The notes under the pieces were generated by a model. It was not told the DNA's origin and made no database searches. It saw only the letters and a list, made by a program, of their open reading frames with translations. The position numbers and the translations under genes are program-made. Of a stretch of DNA of 64,000 nt, positions 55,001 through 64,000 are shown piece after piece; within the stretch, counting starts at the first letter, position 1; every line of letters starts with the position of its first letter. Source of the stretch: Culex pipiens pallens (Eukaryota; Arthropoda; Insecta; Diptera; Culicidae); contig NC_068939.1 of NCBI RefSeq assembly GCF_016801865.2, positions 75,771,517 through 75,835,516 of the forward strand. Direction: 5' to 3'.

Positions 55001-58000
55001 TCAGGATGCTAAAACATTTGCTACGCAATACAGGACATTCCAATTTAAAAACGTGATATCTCAAGAAATATTCAATTTGCCTTGTGGTTTTGATTGAATT
55101 TAATGTACATAAAAAAAACTCTCAGCAATCGAATGCAATTGTCAGTTTTCCCGTAAGTGCTCGTCCAAAGGGTTAAAAAACACGGCAACACGGTACGTAA
55201 ATTTTGAGTACGCCATTGGATTCTACGTCAAAAAATCTTCAAATTTGCGTTACCCAAAAGATGACTGTTTGTTAATATTAAGGTTTTTTTTTTTAAATCT
55301 AAAAAAGGGGTGCCATGGGCGCGGGGTGGGCCAAATGGAAATGTCACCAAACTTGTGATACTTTGTGTCTGAGGTAAAAACAACCCCCATGCAAAACATG
55401 AGCAAATTTGGTGAAGCTCGATGTCGGACGCGTGGTCACTTGGGAAGGAATGACAATCTCTCATTCGAGCGGAGCTCGTTAGTTTGAACTCTACCGACAT
55501 TTCTATCGCCTTACCCATGACTGCATTCGAATGATTGCTGCTACAATGCAGCACCGCACAAGCAAGAAAGAGAGAAAAAAGAAAAAAGAGAAAGCGCGTG
55601 TGCCTTCGTGTCGCACGGCTCCATTGAGTCAATGATGAAAGCTGACTGACTAGCTCTTTCAAATTTCGGGCATTCACTGTGATTGACCGTTCCATCTTTT
55701 AACATTGCCTGCAACTTTGCCGAAGACACCAAATCAATCTGAAAAATGTTTGCTCAAATACAGATACAGAGTTTCGAACATTTACATAGTGTTTTTGTAT
55801 AACCACCCTTTGAATTTGTATGGACGAATGAATGATAAACAATGGCTAATTTTGGCGCATTTAACGTTGGATTTAAGATTTAGTCTTTTTAAAGAATGAA
55901 ACTCGTCTAGAGTGATGGGTTGCATAAATAAAATTTGTTGGCATCGTTCACTGTGTCGGTCATGTTGGTTTAGCAATAATATTGAAATCTTGATAGTCAC
56001 TAGTCGAATTGCTTTCATGCAAACATGAGAAGTACAGAAGTTATCTGAATGTCGTTATTTAGGTATTTTTAGTTCAATTTGCTTTTGCTAGGCGCGACAA
56101 TCAACGAATTGGCGCAACTGTGCGTTGCATTGAAACAAACTGATAAGATTTGAATAACTTTTAGTAGTCTACAGTGCTAGTGCCTTTATTCATAAAATGT
56201 CCTTATATAAAACTACCGGTATGATAGAAATCCCAAAATTGAATGATCAATCGTTTACTTTTTCACTTCAATAATCATAAAATACACAGAAAAAAAAATC
56301 TTAGTAATATTACATCTGGGAAGGGGTACATCTTTTATGACAGAAAAAAGGTGTAATTTTACCTCTGGAAATGTATTTTACCACTTTTCTGGTGTAATGT
56401 CACTTTTTCAGTCTAAATTGAGGTAAAATTACATCATAAAAGAGGTAATATTCAACCTTTCAAAATTACAGCTTCCAAATTTACATTATTTATTACTGTG
56501 TATGAAAGGTTGTGCAATTTCTGAAATTCTCAACTATTTATATTTTCCTTTCATTTCCAGACAAGATTCTTTCTTGTAATGATGCGCCTCAACCTAAAGT
56601 TTCTGCTGATATGCCTCTGCTTCGCCGTGTTCCTGATCACGTTCACGCTGTGGACCAACTGCGGCGGGGATCTGCCCTTTGCGCGGGGGCTCGTCCCCAA
56701 GTGGAGCAGCCACGCCCGTTACGAGAGTGGTGAGTTTTTGTTGTTTGAATTTTGAGCAGTTGTGGGATTACGTTTGTGATTTTATTTTTCAGGAGAGAAT
56801 CCGCTGGAACTGACCGAGGAGATCGACTGCGTCATAAACCAGGAGTATACGATCGGATGTCGCAGGGAGGGCGACGAGGTTTATTTGCCATTTTCGTTCC
56901 TCAGCAAGTACTTTGAGGTTTACGGATCGTTGAACACGGTGGATGGGGCTAAGCGGTTCGACTGGGCGCACAGCTATGGGAAGGTTAATGCCCCGAAGGG
57001 CGGGTACGATCCGAAGGGGATCTTCATGTACTTTGAGAACTACAACGTGGAAATGCGCGATCGGGTCAAGTGTATTAGCGCGATCGAGGGGGTGCCGATT
57101 TCGACGCAGTGGGAAAGTCAGGGCTATTTTTACGCCACGCAGATTGCCCAGTTTGGGCTGTCGCATTACAGTAAGAATTTGACGGAGCCGGAACCGCGGC
57201 GGAAGATTGTCGAGGATGGCGACAAGGAGATGGCCGAGTGGCGAGTTCCGAAGAACAGCTCGTTGAGCAGGGCGTTTGTGCGGGAGAAGGAATCGACGGT
57301 GGTGCATTTTTCCACTGGGAAGCAGTTTGACAGTGCGATTACGCTGCCGATGGACCACGTGTTGGATCTGGTGCTGAGCGTAAACCTGCTGTTGAGGCCG
57401 AACTCGAGCTTCACCGTCACGTTGCAGAATCGGGAAACGCAAAAGTTGTACAACGTAATTTACATCCTGGCGGATCTCATGATGAGCGTTCAGGACGACA
57501 ACATTTACTACGGCATTGGCCAGAACAGCACCTCGAACTGGCGGAGGTTAACGCGGGATTTGTTTGTAGATCTGCAGAAGGGTCTGCCGCAGTACATCAA
57601 CACCGAGAAGCGACGCAAGATGCGGCGGACGGAGCTGAAAGTGGTGGAAATTTCCTTCCTCGGCAACGGCAGCTTCGACAACTTAACCCTCGCGACCAGC
57701 GAACACATTAGTCACTTTTACGACGCCGCCGAGTGGATGATCCGTCACCAGGACCAAAGCACCGGTGGTTGGCCAATCCCAGTACGAAGAAAGCTCGGTC
57801 CCGGCTTCGGCGAACTCTCCCGCGGCTGGTACTCTGCGATGTCCCAAGGGCACGCGATTTCCCTGCTCGCCCGGGCCTACTTCCACTCCCGGGGAGACAA
57901 ACGGTACCTGAAGGCGGCCCTGGACGGGCTCAAACTGTTCCGGATACCGTCCTACCAGGGCGGCGTCCTGGCGACCTTCCTCGGCAAGTACGCCTGGTAC

Positions 58001-61000
58001 GAGGAATATCCGACGACGCCGCCGTCGTTCGTGCTCAACGGGTTCATCTACTCGCTGCTGGGGCTGTACGATCTGAACTCGACGGCGCCGGCGAACCACT
58101 CGAACGAGGCGGCCGCCCTCTTTGAGCAGGGCATGCTGTCGCTCAAGAAGATGCTGCTACTGTTTGATACCGGGTCCGGGACGAGCTACGACCTGAGGCA
58201 CTTTACGTTGGGTATGTTGGCTATGATTTCACTCATGATAGTCTTGAATTTAAAATTCTGGTAATATTTTAATCGGAAAGATCAGAAATCCTTCCAAACC
58301 TCCCTCCCCTCAGTAAAATCCTTTTCTGATCATATCTTTCGTTTATAACACAAATAACTTTTGTTTTTTACTTTTCTGAAAAAAAAACAAAATTCTAAAA
58401 ATCTAGGAACTCAAAAATGAAAAGTAAATATCAAAAATGCAATTTTTCATTTTTCAAAAATGAATCTAAGAATTTAAGAATTTAAGGAATTTAAGAATTT
58501 TTTAGGAATTTAAGAATTCAAGAATTTAAGAATTTAAGAATTTAAGAATTTAAGAATTTAAGAATTTAAGAATTTAAGAATTTAAGAATTTAAGAATTTA
58601 AGAATTTAAGAATTTAAGAATTTAAGAATTTAAGAATTTAAGAATTTAAGAATTTAAGAATTTAAGAATTTAAGAATTTAAGAATTTAAGAATTTAAGAA
58701 TTTAAGAATTTAAGAATTTAAGAATTTAAGAATTTAAGAATTTAAGAATTTAAGAATTTAAGAATTTAAGAATTTAAGAATTTAAGAATTTAAGAATTTA
58801 AGAATTTAAGAATTTAAGAATTTAAGAATTTAAGAATTTAAGAATTTAAGAATTTAAGAATTTAAGAATTTAAGAATTTAAGAATTTAAGAATTTAAGAA
58901 TTTAAGAATTTAAGAATTTAAGAATTTAAGAATTTAAGAATTTAAGAATTTAAGAATTTAAGAATTTAAGAATTTAAGAATTTAAGAATTTAAGAATTTA
59001 AGAATTTAAGAATTTAAGAATTTAAGAATTTAAGAATTTAAGAATTTAAGAATTTAAGAATTTAAGAATTTAAGAATTTAAGAATTTAAGAATTTAAGAA
59101 TTTAAGAATTTAAGAATTTAAGAATTTAAGAATTTAAGAATTTAAGAATTTAAGAATTTAAGAATTTAAGAATTTAAGAATTTAAGAATTTAAGAATTTA
59201 AGAATTTAAGAATTTAAGAATTTAAGAATATAAGAATTTAAGAATTTAAGAATTTAAGAATTTAAGAATTTAAGAATTTAAGAATTTAAGAATTTAAGAA
59301 TTTAAGAATTTAAGAATTTAAGAATTTAAGAATTTAAGAATTTAAAAATTTATGAATTTAAGAATTTAAGAATTTAAGAATTTAAGAATTTAAGAATTTA
59401 AGAATTTAAGAATTTAAGAATTTAAGAATTTAAGAATTTAAGAATTTAAGAATTTAAGAATTTAAGAATTTAAGAATTTAAGAATTTAAGAATTTAAGAA
59501 TTTAAGAATTTAAGAATTTAAGAATTTAAGAATTTAAGAATTTAAGAATTCAAGAATTTAAGAATTTAAGAATTTAAGAATTTAAGAATTTAAGAATTTA
59601 AGAATTTAAGAATTTAAGAATTTAAGAATTTAAGAATTTAAGAATTTAAGAATTTAAGAATTTAAGAATTTAAGAATTTAAGAATTTAAGAATTTAAGAA
59701 TTTAAGAATTTAAGAATTTAAGAATTTAAGAATTTAAGAATTTAAGAATTTAAGAATTTAAGAATTTAAGAATTTAAGAATTTAAGAATTTAAGAATTTA
59801 AGAATTTAAGAATTTAAGAATTTAAGAATTTAAGAATTTAAGAATTTAAGAATTTAAGAATTTAAGAATTTAAGAATTTAAGAATTTAAGAATTTAAGAA
59901 TTTAAGAATTTAAGAATTTAAGAATTTAAGAATTTAAGAATTTAAGAATTTAAGAATTTAAGAATTTAAGAATTTAAGAATTTAAGAATTTAAGAATTTA
60001 AGAATTTAAGAATTTAAGAATTTAAGAATTTAAGAATTTAAAAATTTATGAATTTAAGAATTTAAGAATTTAAGAATTTAAGAATTTAAGAATTTAAGAA
60101 TTTAAGAATTTAAGAATTTAAGAATTTAAGAATTTAAGAATTTAAGAATTTAAGAATTTAAGAATTTAAGAATTTTAGAATATAAGAATTTAAGAATTTA
60201 AGAATTTAAGAATTTAAGAATTTAAGAATTTAAGAATTTAAGAATTTAAGAATTTAAGAATTTAAGAATTTAAGAATTTAAGAATTTAAGAATTTAAGAA
60301 TTTAAGAATTTAAGAATTTAAGAATTTAAGAATTTAAGAATTTAAGAATTTAAGAATTTAAGAATTTAAGAATTTAAGAATTTAAGAATTTAAGAATTTA
60401 AGAATTTAAGAATTTAAGAATTTAAGAATTTAAGAATTTAAGAATTTAAGAATTTAAGAATTTAAGAATTTAAGAATTTAAGAATTTAAGAATTTAAGAA
60501 TTTAAGAATTTAAGAATTTAAGAATTTAAGAATTTAAGAATTTAAGAATTTAAGAATTTAAGAATTTAAGAATTTAAGAATTTAAGAATTTAAGAATTTA
60601 AGAATTTAAGAATTTAAGAATTTAAGAATTTAAGAATTTAAGAATTTAAGAATTTAAGAATTTAAGAATTTAAGAATTTAAGAATTTAAGAATTTAAGAA
60701 TTTAAGAATTTAAGAATTTAAGAATTTAAGAATTTAAGAATTTAAGAATTTAAGAATTTAAGAATTTAAGAATTTAAGAATTTAAGAATTTAAGAATTTA
60801 AGAATTTAAGAATTTAAGAATTTAAGAATTTAAGAATTTAAGAATTTAAGAATTTAAGAATTTAAGAATTTAAGAATTTAAGAATTTAAGAATTTAAGAA
60901 TTTAAGAATTTAAGAATTTAAGAATTTAAGAATTTAAGAATTTAAGAATTTAAGAATTTAAGAATTTAAGAATTTAAGAATTTAAGAATTTAAGAATTTA

Positions 61001-62393
61001 AGAATTTAAGAATTTAAGAATTTAAGAATTTAAGAATTTAAGAATTTAAGAATTTAAGAATTTAAGAATTTAAGAATTAAGAATTTAAGAATTTAAGAAT
61101 TTAAGAATTTAAGAATTTAAGAATTTAAGAATTTAAGAATTTAAGAATTTAAGAATTTAAGAATTTAAGAATTTAAGAATTTAAGAATTTAAGAATTTAA
61201 GAATTTAAGAATTTAAGAATTTAAGAATTTAAGAATTTAAGAATTTAAGAATTTAAGAATTTAAGAATTTAAGAATTTAAGAATTTAAGAATTTAAGAAT
61301 TTAAGAATTTAAGAATTTAAGAATTTAAGAATTTAAGAATTTAAGAATTTAAGAATTTAAGAATTTAAGAATTTAAGAATTTAAGAATTTAAGAATTTAA
61401 GAATTTAAGAATTTAAGAATTTAAGAATTTAAGAATTTAAGAATTTAAGAATTTAAGAATTTAAGAATTTAAGAATTTAAGAATTTAAGAATTTAAGAAT
61501 TTAAGAATTTAAGAATTTAAGAATTTAAGAATTTAAGAATTTAAGAATTTAAGAATTTAAGAATTTAAGAATTTAAGAATTTAAGAATTTAAGAATTTAA
61601 GAATTTAAGAATTTAAGAATTTAAGAATTCAAGAATTTAAGAATTTAAGAATTTAAGAATTTAAGAATTTAAGAATTTAAGAATTTAAGAATTTAAGAAT
61701 TTAAGAATTTAAGGAATTTAAGGAATTTAAGGAATTTAAGGAATTTAAGGAATTTAAGGAATTTAAGGAATTTAAGGAATTTAAGGAATTTAAGGAATTT
61801 AAGGAATTTTAGGAATTTTAGGAATTTTAGGAATTTAAGGAATTTAAGGAATTTTAGGAATTTTAGGAATTTTAGGAATTTAAGGAATTTAAGGAATTTA
61901 AGGAATTTAAGGAATTTAAGGAATTTAAGGAATTTAAGGAATTTAAGGAATTTAAGGAATTTAAGGAATTTAAGGAATTTAAGGAATTTAAGGAATTTAA
62001 GGAATTTAAGGAATTTAAAGAATTTAAGGAATTTAAGGAATTTAAGGAATTTAAGGAATTTAGGGATTTAAGGAATTTAAGAAATTTAAGGAATTTGAAG
62101 AATTTAAGGAATTTGAGGAATTTAAGGAAGTAATTTAAGTAAATTAAAGAGTTTAAAAAATTTAAAGAATTTAAGGAATTTGAGGAATTTTAGATTTTTT
62201 TTTTCTTTTTTTGAAACTAATTTTCCGTTCCTCCCCACCAGGAATCGCCCCCAATCTGGCCCGCTGGGACTACCACGCGACCCACGTGAACCAGCTGCTG
62301 CTGCTGGCCACGATCGACCCGGACCCGATCATAGCTCAGACGGCGGAACGGTGGAAAAACTACATGCTCGGTAAGCGAGCCCAGCACAATTAA
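52012..62393 (+). CDS. Hsepi: D-glucuronyl C5-epimerase (heparan sulfate epimerase)
   Basis: Coding exons are 56561-56729, 56793-58211 and 62242-62393, with a likely upstream exon 52012-52077. With it the product is 601 residues; from the ATG at 56579 it is 573. Introns are GT-AG and phases agree. The enzyme turns D-glucuronic into L-iduronic acid in heparan sulfate, in the Golgi (known). [14 protein letters not shown] and following hydrophobic residues form a type II membrane anchor. Family landmarks are [119 protein letters not shown] and the C-terminus [17 protein letters not shown] to KRAQHN. The order and length match animal GLCE and the reading frame is intact. The last intron (4.0 kb) is mostly an octamer array. 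Confidence 0.93.
52138..54470. other. Hsepi first intron, proximal part
   Basis: No gene or bounded element is recognised. The sequence is mixed, with CT- and GT-rich patches (52780-52830, GTGTGTGTGCGTGTG). Confidence 0.4.
54473..54546 (-). repeat. tRNA-like (class II) SINE head or tRNA pseudogene
   Basis: On the minus strand CGGTCTGATGGCCGAGCGGG and CTAAGGCGGCAG resemble the D-arm of a serine/leucine tRNA, and GGGTTTGAATCCCGT the T-arm. The acceptor ends do not pair well. It is followed by a body with ATGCAAAAGCATGTGCATCA nearby, as in a SINE. Not a working tRNA gene. Confidence 0.5.
54547..56284. other. Hsepi first intron, distal part
   Basis: AT-rich sequence with no gene. The patch 55310-55690 is more GC-rich and looks like part of a dispersed repeat; open frames across it show no domain. 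Confidence 0.35.
56285..56500. mobile_element. TA-flanked MITE filled with GTAATATTAC-type motifs
   Basis: The ends CACAGAAAAAAAAA and TTTATTACTGTG are flanked by TA (56283-56284 and 56501-56502). Inside are AGTAATATTAC, GGTGTAATTTTACCTC, GAGGTAAAATTAC and GAGGTAATATTC. It ends 60 bases before the splice acceptor of the Hsepi exon at 56561. Confidence 0.82.
58440..61706 (+). repeat. 3.2-kb tandem array of the octamer AAGAATTT
   Basis: From about 58515 the sequence is an almost unbroken 8-bp tandem repeat, roughly 400 units. Rare variants are GAATTCAAG (58516, 59548, 61626), GAATATAAG (59226, 60178), AAAATTTATG (59345, 60041) and a lost base near 61078. It fills most of the last Hsepi intron. 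The very low divergence implies recent expansion or ongoing homogenisation. The length in an assembly should be treated with caution. Confidence 0.97.
61707..62190 (+). repeat. Nonamer AAGGAATTT array
   Basis: The 8-bp array changes abruptly to a 9-bp unit AAGGAATTT (an inserted G), with AGGAATTTT variants at 61806-61880 and growing decay towards 62190. It ends about 50 bases before the last Hsepi exon. Confidence 0.93.
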
Positions 62394-62625
62394 TGGGAAG
62401 TAGTTTTTTTCCCTATTTTTTCTGTTGTCGAAATTCCAGCAACAAAAAATGCAACACTGGCTCTTCCTCTTCCTCCTAATGCCTTACACACACATACACG
62501 AGCACACATACAAACACACACTCACTTACGAGTGAACAATGAGAGAAAATTAGTAACGAGCGAAGTTAAGCTGATTAAGTCATTAAAAAAGACAACCACA
62601 ACATTTTGAGAAACAAATTTGCAAA

Positions 62626-62631
62626 AATAAA
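62626..62631 (+). terminator. Hsepi candidate poly-A signal
   Basis: AATAAA 233 bases after the Hsepi stop. It is the first good signal; others may follow beyond the MITE. Confidence 0.45.
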
Positions 62632-62931
62632 TTTCTTTTTTTTTGAAAAAGGAATCAACACAAAAAACACACAACTTTTAACACATTTGTAGCTAGTTGA
62701 TTGTTGTTTGAGCGGTGGAAAAATACACAAACAAACTGCAAAATGATGGACCATCGCAAAAAAATATAGCAGCAAGGTCGAAACAACAGTGTACTTGTAT
62801 CTTAACTTAATACACACAAACACATTAAAAATAGTGGCCAGAATAGTTAAATTCAACGATTTCACAACACTTATCACGAAACACACAGCTAGAAAGAAGA
62901 TAAACACTGAAAGACACACGAAACTAACTTA

Positions 62932-63188
62932 TGGTACGTTCGTTTGATGGCTAGTGCCACACTGAGTGCCGCACTCAGAGCTGTCAAAGTGTTTGTTTGA
63001 AGAAACTCGCGCTAGTTCCACACGAGTTTCGCCGCCATCTTGGAACTGAAACTCTAGTGCCGCACTCGATATTTTTTCAGTTTCATGCGAGTTCCAAGCG
63101 CACTGACAAATGACGTTCGATTGAACCAAAACTGACACCGACGAGTGCGGCACTCAGGGCCGCACCGGCTCTTCAAACGAACGTACCA
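62932..63188. mobile_element. Harbinger-like MITE with GAGTGCCGCACTC motifs
   Basis: The ends TGGTACGTTCGTTTGA and TCAAACGAACGTACCA are perfect, and TTA flanks both (62929-62931 and 63189-63191), as in PIF/Harbinger elements (inference). Inside are GAGTGCCGCACTC, AGTGCCGCACTCG, GAGTGCGGCACTC and related words. It is non-coding, 257 bp. Confidence 0.92.
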
Positions 63189-63191
63189 TTA

Positions 63192-64000
63192 ATTTGTTCA
63201 GATTTTTTTGAGTTTCTAGAAAGTTTAGAGTAGGTAGAGCGTCGTGCAACTGGATTTAGGATTAAACCTTTAAATATAATACAAAGCGAGCTGTTGAATG
63301 AATGGAATGGAGTGGAACGAAGTGATGGTTTTAAAATCGTGTAAATAGAAGAAAATAATTTAACAAAGTAGGATTACTGTTGTTGGTGATCGCACGGAAA
63401 AGGGTTGTTGACGTTAGTAGCTGACGCAGGTTTTGAAATAGTGCACCAGATCGAATCAGAGAGACTTACTTTCTTGCCGTTTGTTGGACATGTTTTGCAT
63501 TAAGTTACTTCTCTTTGTATAATGTATGATATAAAACCTAAGTCTGTTGTACATTTTGTTATGCTTTAAGCTATTTATTATGTTATTCTTGCGTCTATCG
63601 AATTATATTTAAGCATATCTCTAAGGTATTATTGAGTTCGTTTTCAAATTCAAGAGCAATTTGTAGCAACACGAAAGTAGCATATCAACAATTCACAAAG
63701 TCACAAATACACTCATATTGATTTTTCATTTGAAATTCCGTACAGAAAAAAATATTGAGTAAAAATAATAATATGACCGTCACAAATGCATTCTAGCAAT
63801 CAGCATTCGCATGGAGATGGCGATCTTGGCGGGTTGCAGACTGGATTTCGTCATGTATATGTGATAATTGTCCAACCCTGATTGCTTAGAAATTGATTAA
63901 AGGGAATTAAAACCAATTCTATCAGAACAGGACAAGCAGCACCAAATGTCATCACAGATACATCCTAGCAATATTTTCAAAGTCAAAAGTTTGGAAGGGG
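63192..64000. other. Downstream of Hsepi, no gene recognised
   Basis: AT-rich sequence. CGTACAGAAAAAAATATTGAG near 63740 resembles the start of the CACAGAAAAA-ended MITEs. No gene or RNA is seen. Confidence 0.35.

Noticed and set aside
55228..55732. Overlapping minus-strand open frames with a hydrophobic stretch
   Set aside because: They cover a repeat-like patch with AG-rich simple sequence, with no domain or splice support.
56789..57442. 217-residue minus-strand open frame
   Set aside because: Antisense shadow of the Hsepi coding exon.
58440..62190. CRISPR or centromeric satellite
   Set aside because: The unit is only 8-9 bp with no spacers, and it lies inside an intron of a conserved gene. 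It is a simple tandem repeat.

Overview
The window looks like mosquito nuclear DNA, most probably a culicine such as Culex (inference). The support is: insect-type protein sequences with GC-rich exons set in AT-rich introns, very high transposon density, a near-complete Jockey-clade LINE, tRNA-derived SINEs, and MITEs and long foldback elements of kinds known from culicine genomes. There are no bacterial-style operons. Repeat families and the proteins they flank were identified by eye, without database searches.

Four conserved genes can be modelled to the base. (1) Rab2 GTPase, + strand, four exons between 5764 and 23753, with a 14.2-kb first intron. (2) The SMN-complex DEAD-box helicase Gemin3/DDX20, - strand, three exons between 38470 and 29815, with a 5.4-kb second intron. 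(3) An 11-finger C2H2 protein, - strand, six exons between 45480 and 42659, plus a second, paralogous first exon at 46760-46223 whose donor phase fits the same downstream exons. (4) Heparan sulfate D-glucuronyl C5-epimerase (Hsepi/GLCE), + strand, exons at 56561-56729, 56793-58211 and 62242-62393, with a probable in-frame upstream first exon at 52012-52077. These genes are not functionally linked.

Layout: 1-3760 is intergenic and holds broken copies of a proteasome ATPase (Rpt5) and a Rad54B-like gene facing each other. 3763-5262 is a MITE split by a GATAA-rich element. 5764-23753 is Rab2; its introns hold an alpha-tubulin pseudogene, a 4.3-kb Jockey element with a 13-bp target duplication, twin hAT-type MITEs, a Harbinger-type MITE, two long foldbacks and a SINE. 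23754-29560 is the Rab2 3' UTR and a repeat desert. 29560-38470 is DDX20, with a foldback and an octamer array in its intron. 38739-42486 holds MITEs and a retrotransposon relic. 42539-46860 is the zinc-finger gene. 46860-51480 is intergenic with MITEs and a foldback. 51480-62640 is Hsepi, whose last intron is a 3.2-kb array of one 8-bp unit. 62932-63188 is another MITE.

The most notable signals are the duplicated promoter-plus-first-exon of the zinc-finger gene, the 36-residue FLAAMEK repeat in Gemin3, the same octamer repeat in sense orientation in introns of two genes, a set of MITEs each filled with its own private palindromic motif, and kilobase foldbacks lying in transcribed introns.
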